Program-made: the position numbers and the translations under genes
The notes under the pieces: model-generated
The model's input: only the letters and a program-made list of their open reading frames with translations
Databases searched by the model: none
What the model was told of the DNA's origin: nothing
Shown here: in pieces, positions 15,770-24,461 of the stretch
Layout of the letters: each line of letters starts with the position of its first letter
How positions within the stretch are numbered: position 1 is the stretch's first letter
Assembly: GCF_000935125.1 (NCBI RefSeq)
Contig: NZ_JRKI01000025.1
Coordinates: forward strand, 80,447 to 144,446
DNA: 64,000 bases
Reading direction: 5' to 3'
Source of the DNA: Streptomyces natalensis ATCC 27448
Lineage (GTDB): Bacteria > Actinomycetota > Actinomycetes > Streptomycetales > Streptomycetaceae

Positions 15770-17322
15770 CAAGGGCTCCTGCGGGTGCGGGGGAGACGGA
15801 AGTGCGCGAGGAGGCGCGAGGGGAGGACCGACGGGAGGAGCGACGGGAGGACCGTCGCCAGCACGGTGACCAGGGCGATCCCGGTGCCGATCACCAGCGG
15901 CGCGGCCGGACCGAACCAGTCGTTGCCCGCCGCGGCGGCCAGACCGGCGGCGACCGCACCGGCCTTGGAGAAGAATTCGATGGAGCCGAAGAGCCCGCCG
16001 GGGGCCCGGCCCTTGGCGCAGTCGGCGGCCAGGACGGACAGACACACCAGGCCCAGCGTGAGACCGGCGCCGAGCACCAGCCGCACCACGACGAACCCGA
16101 CGAGGGAGTCGACGACGCCATGCCCGGCCAGCCCGATCGCGATGGCGCCGAAGCCACATGCGATACCGAGCCGCGGGCGGGTACGGAACAGTGCGTGGAC
16201 CGCCATCGCCGCGACCAGATAGCACATATGCGGCAGGGCGAACAGCACGCCGGACACCAACGGCCCGGTGCCGGGTATGCGCTCCTTGATCAGCGAGATC
16301 AGATACGGGAACGAAATCACCGTCGAGAAGACGAACGCGAACTCCAGGACATAGAGCCTGCGCAGAGCGGCGGCCGCCCCGGCGTCGGGAGCCGGGGACG
16401 CAAGGTCCGCCCGTACGGCCGCCCTGGCGTCCTCCGGGGACGGCGTCGCCGCAGCGTCCGTCGGGGACGGCGTCGTCGAAGTGTCGCTCGCCGGCGGCTC
16501 CGGGAGCGCCGCCAGCATCACGGCGGCGGTCAGCGGCAGGACGGCCAGCAACGCGTACTGGCGGTGCGGCGAGAGCCACGGCGACAGCGCGCCGACCACG
16601 ATCGGCGCGAACACCAGCGCCGCACGGGCACTGCCCTGCATCAGCGTCAGCGCCCGGGACAGCGCACCGCCCTCCAGGGACGCCCCCAGGTAGCCGTTCG
16701 ATGCGGCAAAGGTGCCGCCCAGCACGCCCTGAAGGACCAGCGCCGCGGCGAACGCACCGAGCGAATCCGCCCAGCCGGCCAGCAGAAACGCCGCCGCCAG
16801 CCCCAACTGCGCCCGCAACAGCAGCCGTTTACGTCCGAAACGGTCGGCAAGACGGCCCCACAGCGGGGCGCCTATCGCACCGAAGATGGTCGGTACGACA
16901 TACAGCAGACCGGCCCAGCGGGCCGCGCCGTCCCCCAGCTCCGGCAGGATCTCGGTCAGATACGGCGGCAGCCCGAGCGCGGCGAACGACGCCACGAAAT
17001 AACACCCGGCCACCGCATACACCTGCCGCCGCCCGATCCCCGGCCGCGACGCGACCTCGACGGCGTCCGCGGCGCCCGTCCGCGATCCTGCAACTCTCTG
17101 TGACCGAACGGTGTTCTTTGAAGTAGCAGCGGTCGCTGGAGCCGCAGTCGCGGGAGCGGAGGAGGCGGAGACGGATGTGGGGGCGGATGCGGAACTGGGA
17201 CTGGAACTGGACTTGGGACTGGGCGCGGGACTGTGCTTGGGCGCGGGTGTGGATGTGGAACTGGACGTGGACTTGGACGTGGAACTGGACGTTGGGGTCA
17301 TACGAGACATGGAGGTGGCCAT
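15769..17322 (-). CDS. MFS transporter, probable siderophore exporter
   Basis: A 517-residue major facilitator with 12 predicted helices. The inter-helix loop 2-3 motif GRLADRFGRKRLL (about residue 148) is canonical. It lies between two NIS synthetase genes and overlaps both by one base (TGATG), as SbnD and SfnaA do in staphyloferrin loci, so export of the product is the likely role. The first 85 residues before TM1 are unusual: almost only Ser, Thr, Pro, Ala and Lys, encoded by degenerate GGAACTGGACGT-like tandem repeats at about 17175-17300. A central Pro/Thr-rich loop (DTSTTPSPTDAAATPSPEDA) separates the two bundles. Start ATG 17322. Confidence 0.9.
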   Translation of the reverse strand: MATSMSRMTPTSSSTSKSTSSSTSTPAPKHSPAPSPKSSSSPSSASAPTSVSASSAPATAAPATAATSKNTVRSQRVAGSRTGAADAVEVASRPGIGRRQVYAVAGCYFVASFAALGLPPYLTEILPELGDGAARWAGLLYVVPTIFGAIGAPLWGRLADRFGRKRLLLRAQLGLAAAFLLAGWADSLGAFAAALVLQGVLGGTFAASNGYLGASLEGGALSRALTLMQGSARAALVFAPIVVGALSPWLSPHRQYALLAVLPLTAAVMLAALPEPPASDTSTTPSPTDAAATPSPEDARAAVRADLASPAPDAGAAAALRRLYVLEFAFVFSTVISFPYLISLIKERIPGTGPLVSGVLFALPHMCYLVAAMAVHALFRTRPRLGIACGFGAIAIGLAGHGVVDSLVGFVVVRLVLGAGLTLGLVCLSVLAADCAKGRAPGGLFGSIEFFSKAGAVAAGLAAAAGNDWFGPAAPLVIGTGIALVTVLATVLPSLLPSVLPSRLLAHFRLPRTRRSP

Positions 17323-19169
17323 CAAGCGCTCCCCGTCGACGTCAGAGACTGCGGCAGCGGAGGGCCGGACCCCCGCGTATCCCCGGGCACGGCCCCCGCC
17401 CGCATCAGCAGGTAATTGGGCCCGCTCGCATAGTGCTTGTTGATGTCGGCCGCACCCGACCGCTCCTTGGAGAGCAAGGTCCCGGCGCTGACCATGGCCT
17501 TGATCGGCAGCTCGGGCGCGTCCAACACGGCAGCGCGCAGTGCCGCCCCCGGCTCGCCCGCCCCCGTGCCCTGCCGCTCGACGGCCTCGGCAAGCCGGTC
17601 GCGGACGAGCCCCAGCAGCCGCCCGAGCGGCGCCCGCCCGTGCCGCGCGAGCCCGAAGGCGTAGGAGCCCGCACACAGGTGCAGCGTGATGGTCGTGAAC
17701 AGATCCAGCACCGGCCGGTCACCGTCCCCGAATATCCTCGGGTCGGTGAAATCCGCGGGGTCGGGGGCGTCCGCACCCAGTGCCTCCCGCAGTCGTACGG
17801 CGTTGATCCGCGGCCCGTCATTGTCCTTGAACAGGAGCCGCAGCCGGGTGCCGCCGGCCGTCGGGTCCAGCACCAGCGAGATGTTCTGCTGATGGGACTC
17901 CAGACCGATGCCGTAGCCGAAGAGCGTGGTCTGCCAGTCGAAGAGCAGGGTGAGACAGGCGTCCAGCAGGGCGAGCGGATCGCCGCCGTAGAAACGGTCG
18001 GCGAGACGGTCGATCACCAGCCCCCCGCCCGGCGCCCGGCTCAGCAGCGCGGCCATCGGCACCACGACACTCCCGTCCAGACCGGCCGGGTAGCGGCGGC
18101 ACAGCACGGCCAGCAGCTCATGACCGGCATGCGCATACACGGTCTCATCGGCCTGAAGAACCGACTCCGCGAACCGCGGTTCGCGGGCGATCACCTTCTC
18201 CAGCAGCCGCTGCCCCTCGGCGCCGTCGATCAACGTACGAGGCTTGATGGTGCGCCGGTTGCGCAGCCCCAGCGTCGAGGTGGCCAGCGGCAGCTTCAGA
18301 TGCAGGGCGGGATCGTCGGCCACCGCCACGGTGCGCATCGACAACGTCGGTACGACACCGACCCAGGCGTGCTCGGACAGCACCGCCGCACCCTCCAGCC
18401 CGCTCTCGCGCAGCGCGCCGCGCAGCGGTTCGCCCAGCGTCAACGGATGCACCGGAAGACACAGATGCCCGTCCCCGAGATGTGCCAGCCCCACCTCAGC
18501 AGGCGTCGGCCACCAGTCGGGCAGCGCCGCCTCGCCGCCCGCCACGGCCACCGCGGCCCGCGGCACGCCGAGCCAGTGCAACGCGAAGTCCGGCCGGAAC
18601 TCCGGCGCGTACGCCCGCACCTGCGTTTCGTCCAGGCCGGCCCGCCCCCGGGAGGTCGGGTACACAGGATGGTCAAGACGCGCCGCCAGCGCATCAAAGG
18701 CCAGCCCCCCACCCAACCCCAACCAGCCTCCAACCTCACGTCCATGACGCTCCACCAACTCCCCGTCGGCCTCATCCCGTGTCCGGGCGTGCAGCCGCAT
18801 CGTCACCAGCGTCTGCCGGCACTCCTCGGCGAACGCATCGAAACCGGGACGGTCGACGGGGTCCGCCAGCGCGCGCAGCGCGGAGATGACCTCGTCGAGC
18901 GTGGTCAGCCGGGCGCCGTCGGCCTCGCGCACCAGCAACGGCAGCCGGGCGGCATAACGGCTCTGATAGCCGTCGGGACCCAGCGGAAGCAACAGCGCGC
19001 CTTCCGCTGCGCCCGCGGGCAACCGCAGCCAGGGACCGTCCGGCCGCTCCAGCACGGCACCGCGCGTACGCAACCCCACAACGTCTTCCCGCAGGAGCGC
19101 ACTCAGCACCCGCACGAGCAGCCCCGACTCGGGATCCGGCTGATCGGACAAACTCATCACGTCACTCAT
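17322..19169 (-). CDS. IucA/IucC-family siderophore synthetase, second copy
   Basis: A 615-residue NIS synthetase distinct from the first copy. Conserved stretches are LCLPVHPLTLGEPL, LHLKLPLATSTLGLRNRR, SVLQADETVYAHAGHELL, the active-site FGYGIGLESHQQNISLVL and LFKDNDGPRINA. Two different synthetases in one operon suggest two successive condensations, for example on either carboxylate of citrate or with two different amines. GGGAG precedes ATG 19169, which overlaps the ATP-grasp stop (TGATG). The downstream MFS start likewise overlaps its stop. Confidence 0.92.
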   Translation of the reverse strand: MSDVMSLSDQPDPESGLLVRVLSALLREDVVGLRTRGAVLERPDGPWLRLPAGAAEGALLLPLGPDGYQSRYAARLPLLVREADGARLTTLDEVISALRALADPVDRPGFDAFAEECRQTLVTMRLHARTRDEADGELVERHGREVGGWLGLGGGLAFDALAARLDHPVYPTSRGRAGLDETQVRAYAPEFRPDFALHWLGVPRAAVAVAGGEAALPDWWPTPAEVGLAHLGDGHLCLPVHPLTLGEPLRGALRESGLEGAAVLSEHAWVGVVPTLSMRTVAVADDPALHLKLPLATSTLGLRNRRTIKPRTLIDGAEGQRLLEKVIAREPRFAESVLQADETVYAHAGHELLAVLCRRYPAGLDGSVVVPMAALLSRAPGGGLVIDRLADRFYGGDPLALLDACLTLLFDWQTTLFGYGIGLESHQQNISLVLDPTAGGTRLRLLFKDNDGPRINAVRLREALGADAPDPADFTDPRIFGDGDRPVLDLFTTITLHLCAGSYAFGLARHGRAPLGRLLGLVRDRLAEAVERQGTGAGEPGAALRAAVLDAPELPIKAMVSAGTLLSKERSGAADINKHYASGPNYLLMRAGAVPGDTRGSGPPLPQSLTSTGSA

Positions 19170-20359
19170 CACGCGATCTCCCACCTCTCGGTGGCGAAGA
19201 AGCCCTCCACCGCGCGGACCACCGCACCGTGCTCGGTACCGAAGGCCCGGACGACGCCTATGTAGTCGCGGTTGGTGCGGTAGTGCGGCTCCTCGGAACC
19301 GACCGCGCGCAGCGGCCGGTAGGCAAGCCGCACACCGTCGACGGTGCGGTCCACGGCGCCGGGCGCCGAGACCAGCGTCCCCGCCCGGTCGGCGAGGGCG
19401 TACTCCACCCGAGCCGCACCGCCGTGCCGGGCACCGAGGTCCGCAGGCAGTGGCTCGCCCAAATGCGCCCGCAGAATGAGCTCGAAGAGAGGTATGCCGA
19501 GAACATGCGCCAGCAACAGATCGCACTGATCGCCAATGACGCGGTAGTTCACCTCGATGAGCCGCGCCCGGCCCTCGTGCACCACGAACTCCGTATGACA
19601 GGCGCCGAACCCGACGCCCAGCGCATCAAGCTGCGCCAGCACCTGATCGGTAATGGACTGCGGATGGGCCGCAACGAACTCAAGCCCCGTCTCGATGAAG
19701 GTCGGCGGCGCGGAAACGGCGGTACGGAACCCACCCAGGACATGGCGCAGCCGCCCGTCACCGAGCGTCTCCAGCGTGTACAGCTGCCCCGGCAGGAACT
19801 CCTCCGCGACCAGCGCCACCTCGGGCCGCCGCGTCTGGATCTCCTTGGCACATACGACCAGTTCGCCGGGCCCGTCGACGAGCATCACATCCTCGCTGGC
19901 CACCCCCTCCCGCGGCTTGATCACACACGGATACGGAAGCTCGGCGGCGGCCAGCACGCTCGGGTCCTGCCCGGGCTCCAGCTCCACGGTCCGTACGGTG
20001 TCCACCCCGGCCACCGCGAGCCGCCGCCGCATCTCGGCCTTGTTCTTGGCACACAACGCGGCCCGCCAGTCCTTGCCGGGCAGCCCGAAGTAGTCGGCAG
20101 CCAGGGCTGCTTGGACCTGGAGGTGATCGCTGTTGGTGAAGATCGCATCGGCGGGCCGCCGACCTGCCACACAGGTGATCACGGCCCGGAAGTCACGAAC
20201 ATCGCACTCCAGGACCTCCGTCCCCCGTGGGACGTCACTCCGGTGCGCCTCGGGCTGATCGGTCAGGATCGTGACCTCAACACCGAGACGCGCAGCGGCA
20301 GGCAGAAACCCCTCGGTGACCGAGTCGGTGGGGTTGAGGGCGAGCAAATACATCCGCAT
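19169..20359 (-). CDS. ATP-grasp ligase of the siderophore operon
   Basis: A 396-residue ATP-grasp enzyme. The N-terminal pre-ATP-grasp domain (LALNPTDSVTEGFLPAAARLG) is followed by the ATP-binding core with CVIKPREGVASEDV (near residue 142), EEFLPGQLYTLETLG, CHTEFVVHEGRARLIEVN (Mg-binding Glu/Asn) and IGDQCDLLL. These enzymes join a carboxylate to an amine or thiol through an acyl phosphate, commonly as L-amino acid ligases. As first gene of the biosynthetic chain it may preassemble the amine substrate or replace a third NIS synthetase. Start ATG 20359, GAAGGGG upstream; ATG 20353 also possible. A 606-bp untranslated region precedes it, without an iron box. Confidence 0.85.
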   Translation of the reverse strand: MRMYLLALNPTDSVTEGFLPAAARLGVEVTILTDQPEAHRSDVPRGTEVLECDVRDFRAVITCVAGRRPADAIFTNSDHLQVQAALAADYFGLPGKDWRAALCAKNKAEMRRRLAVAGVDTVRTVELEPGQDPSVLAAAELPYPCVIKPREGVASEDVMLVDGPGELVVCAKEIQTRRPEVALVAEEFLPGQLYTLETLGDGRLRHVLGGFRTAVSAPPTFIETGLEFVAAHPQSITDQVLAQLDALGVGFGACHTEFVVHEGRARLIEVNYRVIGDQCDLLLAHVLGIPLFELILRAHLGEPLPADLGARHGGAARVEYALADRAGTLVSAPGAVDRTVDGVRLAYRPLRAVGSEEPHYRTNRDYIGVVRAFGTEHGAVVRAVEGFFATERWEIA

Positions 20360-20965
20360 GAGCGGGACCCCTTCAGAGTCACTATCGAACGAAACCAAGA
20401 CCGGCGCGCCCAACGGCCAAACACCAGACAAGAAACCCGGATCGAGAAGAAACCCGGATCGGCTACTCCACCGCAGCGTCGACACCTCATGGGTTGCTCC
20501 GGCCCTCGGATGCTCCGGATCAACATCCCGGCTGCCGCGTGCCTTTCCGGAGGAACATCGGATGCACCGGAGCAAAACAACACACCGGAGGGAATGAATC
20601 ACTCTCCGTATTCGTTGCCGGAACAAGGAGGCATCGCGAGGCACAGGACAAGGCACGCGGCAGACGCCCAACGCCCCAAACCCCGCGACACCCACCCCAC
20701 TTCGAGACGTACGACCTTCGAGACGTACAACCCACCGGGGAGGTACAAGGCCGAGATATGGCGCAGGTATGGCGCAGCAGAGATGGCGCACCGGGATGTA
20801 CATGGAGCACCCCAGACACCGCACACGAACCACACGCGAGCCCCCGGTACGACGTGACCGGTGCCTGTGCCTCGCGATGCCTCACCGAGGCCCGCGTGCC
20901 GCAAGCCCACGCTGAACCGGCTTGCGCTGAACCGGCATGGCATTGGCTACAGGCTTTGCATCGGC
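20360..20965. other. 606-bp intergenic region full of short direct repeats
   Basis: No convincing gene. It holds several direct-repeat pairs: AAGAAACCCGGATCG (20430-20444, 20447-20461), CTTCGAGACGTAC (20700-20712, 20716-20728), TATGGCGCAG-like units (20757-20790) and GCTGAACCGG (20911-20920, 20926-20935). TTGCTCCGG (20494-20502) pairs with CCGGAGCAA (20567-20575). GC is lower than in the flanking genes. It must contain the promoter or a long leader for the ATP-grasp operon. No TTAGGTTAGG-type iron box was found. Confidence 0.5.
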
Positions 20966-21982
20966 TCAGGCGTTGGGCACCGGGACGCCGGTCGCCTTCG
21001 CCACATCGGCCAGCATGTGCTCGGCGGCCTGAATGCCGATGCCGGACATCCAGGTCTCGTCGGGCACGTCAAAAACCTTGTGGTTCTTGACGGCCGGCAG
21101 CGCCTTCCAGACCGGGTTGGAGGTGACGTCCTTCTTCTGGGTCTTGTCAGGCAGATCCGCGACCGTCACAAACACCAGGTCGGCATCGGCCTTGTCGATC
21201 TCCTCGGGGCTGACGTCGAGCATCGTCTTGGCCGGGTCGGTGGAGCTCTGCGACTTCGGACGGGCCAGGCCGATGTCGTCGAGGACGACGCCGCTGTAGG
21301 AGGACTTCTGGTACAGGCGGGTCGGGCCGGCGACAAAGCGGACCACGGAGGCCGACGGCATCGTGCCGTGGTACTTCTTCTTGATCTCCGCACCCAGCGC
21401 CTTGGCCCGCGACTCGTACTCCTTGAGCTTCTGGTCGGCTTCCTTCTCCAGGCCCAGCGCCTTGGCGTGGACCTTCAGATTGGCCTTCCAGGGGCCGCCG
21501 GTGGTCTCGGTGAAGACGGTCGGCGCGATGTCCTTGAGCTTGTCGTAGATCTTCCCGTGCCGGACCTTGGACGAAAGGATCAGATCGGGCTTGAGGGAGA
21601 TGATCTTCTCGAGGTTGGGCTCCAGCAGCGGGCCGACGTCCTTGACGCCCCCGATCTCGCCCTTGAGGTAGCTGGGGAAGCCGCCCTCGGACTTCATATG
21701 CGGCGAAACCGCGCCGACCGGCTTCACACCGAGGGTGGTGACGTCGTCGAGCTCACCGGTGTCGAGGACGACAACGCGCTTGGGCTTGCCGGGGATCGAC
21801 ACGTCGCCCATGGCGGTCTTCAGGGTGCGCGGGAATCCGGCGCCGGCCTTCGCCGAGCCGTCGGCCGAGGACTTGCCGCCGCCGCAAGCGGTGAGCGCGG
21901 CGGTCCCCACGGCGACGGCGAGCAGGGCGGCCGGCAGCCTACGGGCGCCGCGGGATGCGGTTCGGGTCAGCATGAGGGACAT
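20966..21982 (-). CDS. Ferric siderophore-binding lipoprotein
   Basis: A 338-residue FhuD/FepB-type substrate-binding protein (periplasmic-binding class III). The lipobox LTAC at residues 29-32 marks it as a lipoprotein anchored outside the membrane. The mature protein shows the usual FecB/FepB pattern: RVVVLDTGELDDVTTLGVKPVGA, EPNLEKIISLKPDLIL, and long central helix with KALGLEKEADQKLKEYE. It delivers ferric siderophore to the FecCD-type permeases encoded upstream. AAGGAAG about 10 bases before ATG 21982; ATG 21973 is a second choice. It is the last gene of the import set; the ATPase gene is 290 bp away. Confidence 0.92.
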   Translation of the reverse strand: MSLMLTRTASRGARRLPAALLAVAVGTAALTACGGGKSSADGSAKAGAGFPRTLKTAMGDVSIPGKPKRVVVLDTGELDDVTTLGVKPVGAVSPHMKSEGGFPSYLKGEIGGVKDVGPLLEPNLEKIISLKPDLILSSKVRHGKIYDKLKDIAPTVFTETTGGPWKANLKVHAKALGLEKEADQKLKEYESRAKALGAEIKKKYHGTMPSASVVRFVAGPTRLYQKSSYSGVVLDDIGLARPKSQSSTDPAKTMLDVSPEEIDKADADLVFVTVADLPDKTQKKDVTSNPVWKALPAVKNHKVFDVPDETWMSGIGIQAAEHMLADVAKATGVPVPNA

Positions 21983-22272
21983 GAGGGTTCGACTTCCTTT
22001 GCGAGCGGACGAGTGGACGAGGGGTGGGGGGCGGAGAGAAGAGGGGGAGAGCGCGGTGGGTGGAGTGAGAGCGGGGAGTTTGTGGGGCTGGTGTGGTCAA
22101 TGAGGTCGGTGTGGTGGCCCAGTTGGGCTGGCGTGGGGCTGAAGGGGCGAGCCGGGAGGGCAAGTGCGGGGTCGGTGTCGTCGGCCAGTGGGGCAGGTGT
22201 GTCCGGTGGGGCCGGTGCCCCGGGCATGCTGGGCGAGGTAGGTGTAGGTGGGGTCAGGGCAGCTGAGGTCGG
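21983..22272. other. Purine-rich intergenic spacer
   Basis: A 290-bp region between the ATPase stop and the lipoprotein start, strongly purine-rich on the plus strand. Open frames here read as low-complexity Pro/Ser/Thr and are not supported. No iron box or clear hairpin seen. Confidence 0.4.
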
Positions 22273-23409
22273 TCAGGCGGGTGTGCTGGTGGGGCGTTTG
22301 GTGGTGCCTTTGGGGATGACGAGGGGGGTGCCGGTCTCCGGGTCGGGGATGACCCGGCAGTCCACGTCGAAGACGGACTTGACCAGCTCGGCGTCGAGGA
22401 CGTCCGCCGGGGCGCCGGCCGCCGCAAGTCGGCCGGCCTTGAGGACCACCAGGTGATCGGCGTAGCGGGCCGCCTGCCCGAGGTCGTGCAGCACCATCAC
22501 CACGGTGCGGCCCGCCTCGGCGTGCAACTCGGCGACCAGGTCGAGGACATCGAGCTGGTGCCGTAGGTCCAGGAAGGTGGTGGGCTCGTCGAGCAGCAGC
22601 AGATCGGTGTCCTGGGCCAGTGCCAGGGCGATCCAGGCGCGCTGCCGCTGTCCGCCGGAGAGGCGGTCGACGGGCTGGTCGCGCAGTTCGGCGGTTCCGG
22701 TGCGTTCCAGGGCTTCCTCCACGGCCTGCTGGTCGGCCGCCGACCAGGGCCTCAGCAGTTTCTGGTGCGGATAGCGGCCGAGCCGTACGAGTGCCTCGAC
22801 GGTGATCGCGTCCGGGGTGACCGGCTGCTGGGGGAGCAGTCCCATCCGCAGCGCCAGCGCCCGTGCCGACATGCGGTGGATGTCCGAGCCGTCCAGCATG
22901 ACGGTGCCGGCGGCGGGGGCCAGCAGCCGGGTCAGCCCACGCAAGAGGGTGGACTTCCCGCAGGCGTTGGGGCCCACGACGGCGGTGACGGCGCCGCCGG
23001 GCAGCACCAGGTCGAGACCGCCGACGATCAGCTGGTCGCCGTAACGCAGATCGAGTCCGTGCGCGGAGAGCTGGTTACCGGGAGCCGGCACCTGCCCGCC
23101 TCCGGAAGCTGACACCTGCCCGCCTCCGGAAGCTGACACGTGCCCGCCTCCGGAAGTCGCCGCCCGCTCGCTCGCGGGATTTGACGCCTGCCCGTCCCCG
23201 GGCACCGATACCTGCCGCTCCCCGGGAGCCGCCACCGGCGTGTTCCCGTGAGCCGACCCCTGCTCGTCCCCACTCCCCGAGCCCGCGAGCCCCCCACCCA
23301 CCGAAGTACCCCCATCGCCCCCAGACATCGACCCCCGGCCGTTGCCACGGCCCTCACTACGGCCGTCACCACGGCTGCCGCCATGCGGGGAGAGCTGTTC
23401 GGCGGTCAT
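22273..23409 (-). CDS. Ferric siderophore ABC transporter ATPase with a repetitive N-terminus
   Basis: A 378-residue FecE/FepC-type ABC ATPase. Walker A GPNACGKST (near residue 140), Q-loop LLPQQPV, signature LSGGQRQRAW (near 241), Walker B DLLLLDEPT and H-loop VLHDLG are all intact. The first 105 or so residues are unusual for the family: Gly/Ser/Asp-rich, with 8-residue repeats of SASGGGQV type encoded by three 24-bp repeats (23089-23160). AGGAG 7 bases before ATG 23409 and an ATGA overlap with the permease stop support the long form. It powers uptake through the two FecCD permeases. Confidence 0.92.
   Translation of the reverse strand: MTAEQLSPHGGSRGDGRSEGRGNGRGSMSGGDGGTSVGGGLAGSGSGDEQGSAHGNTPVAAPGERQVSVPGDGQASNPASERAATSGGGHVSASGGGQVSASGGGQVPAPGNQLSAHGLDLRYGDQLIVGGLDLVLPGGAVTAVVGPNACGKSTLLRGLTRLLAPAAGTVMLDGSDIHRMSARALALRMGLLPQQPVTPDAITVEALVRLGRYPHQKLLRPWSAADQQAVEEALERTGTAELRDQPVDRLSGGQRQRAWIALALAQDTDLLLLDEPTTFLDLRHQLDVLDLVAELHAEAGRTVVMVLHDLGQAARYADHLVVLKAGRLAAAGAPADVLDAELVKSVFDVDCRVIPDPETGTPLVIPKGTTKRPTSTPA
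23089..23160. repeat. Three tandem 24-bp repeats inside the ATPase gene
   Basis: Units 23089-23112 and 23113-23136 are identical; 23137-23160 differs at a few positions. In frame, they encode the SASGGGQV/H repeats of the N-terminal linker, so copy-number change would not shift the frame. Confidence 0.85.
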
Positions 23410-24461
23410 CGGGCACTCCTGTTCAGGGTGTTCAGGGAACTGCTCTGACGGATCATCAGCACCAGCAGCCAGGGCGCGCCCAGGGTGGCCGTGACCACCC
23501 CGACCGGCAGGCCGCTGATCGGCAGCAGGTGCTGCGCCACCAGGTCGGAGGCGAGCAGCAGTACGGCGCCGGCGAGGCCGGACAGGGCCAGCGTGCCGGC
23601 GGTGGGCGGGCCGGCCAGGAACCGCACCAGGTGCGGTACGGCCAGTGCGACGAAGGCGACCGGGCCGGCGAGCGCGGCGGCGACCGAGGCCAGCACGATC
23701 GCGGTCACCAGGACCTGGAGGCGGGCGGCGTCGGTGTTCAGGCCGAGCGCGCCGGCCGAGTCGTCGCCCAGGTCGAGGACGGCCAGCCGCCGGTGCAGCG
23801 CGAAGGCGGCGACCAGCGCCACGGCGACCGCGGCCCCCGCGGCCCACACCTCGGTCCAGGTCCGCCCGTACACCGAGCCGGTGGTCCACTGGAGGGCGGA
23901 GCCCGCCAGTTCGGTGGGGAAGCGGACGACCATGAAGTTCACTGCGGCGGTCAGTCCGGCCTGGACGGCGAGGCCCACCAGCACCAGCCGGGTCACGCTG
24001 GTGCCCGAGCGCCAGCCGAGCAGCCCCAGCAGTACCGCGGCGAGCAGCCCGCCGCCGAGTGCGGCCAGCGGCATCAGCGCCTGCGAGGCGCCCGCGGCCA
24101 GCATCACCACCGCGCCGAACGAGGCGCCGCCGGTCACCCCCATCACATCCGGGGAGGCGAGCGGATTACGGAACAGCCGTTGCAGCAGCGCACCGGCCAC
24201 CGCAAGACCGGCCCCCGCGAGGACAGCGGCGGCCATCCGCGGGGCACGGAACTCCTGGACGATCAGCACGGTGGCCGTATCGCCCACCCCGAACAGCCCC
24301 CGCAGTGCATCGAGGGGCGCCAGCGGCATATCACCGGTGGACACCGACATCGTCACCAGGACGAGCAGCACCACGGAGGTGCCGAGGGTGAGCAGCGGCA
24401 TACGGCGAACGGTGCGCCGGTGCACGGCGGTTGGCGGGGCGGGACGCAGGACGTCGGTCAT
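23406..24461 (-). CDS. FecCD-family iron-siderophore permease, second subunit
   Basis: A 351-residue integral membrane protein with about nine to ten helices and the FecCD signatures EFRAPRMAAAVLAGAGLAVAG near residue 68, NPLASPDVMGVTGGASFGAV and GPVAFVALAVPHLVRFLAG. It forms a heterodimeric channel with the product of the next upstream gene. It overlaps both neighbours by ATGA (24458-24461 and 23406-23409), indicating tight coupling. Start ATG 24461. Confidence 0.93.
   Translation of the reverse strand: MTDVLRPAPPTAVHRRTVRRMPLLTLGTSVVLLVLVTMSVSTGDMPLAPLDALRGLFGVGDTATVLIVQEFRAPRMAAAVLAGAGLAVAGALLQRLFRNPLASPDVMGVTGGASFGAVVMLAAGASQALMPLAALGGGLLAAVLLGLLGWRSGTSVTRLVLVGLAVQAGLTAAVNFMVVRFPTELAGSALQWTTGSVYGRTWTEVWAAGAAVAVALVAAFALHRRLAVLDLGDDSAGALGLNTDAARLQVLVTAIVLASVAAALAGPVAFVALAVPHLVRFLAGPPTAGTLALSGLAGAVLLLASDLVAQHLLPISGLPVGVVTATLGAPWLLVLMIRQSSSLNTLNRSAR

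Noticed and set aside
12570..20359. Assignment as the desferrioxamine (des) cluster
   Set aside because: No N-hydroxylase or GNAT acyltransferase, two distinct IucA/IucC genes, and an ATP-grasp gene.
20520..20885. A 121-codon minus-strand frame in the 606-bp leader
   Set aside because: Cys/Arg-rich composition unlike a Streptomyces protein, no ribosome binding site, full of short repeats.
21967..22227. Pro/Ser/Thr-rich open frames in the 290-bp spacer
   Set aside because: Low-complexity translation of a purine-rich stretch; no start signal and no family resemblance.
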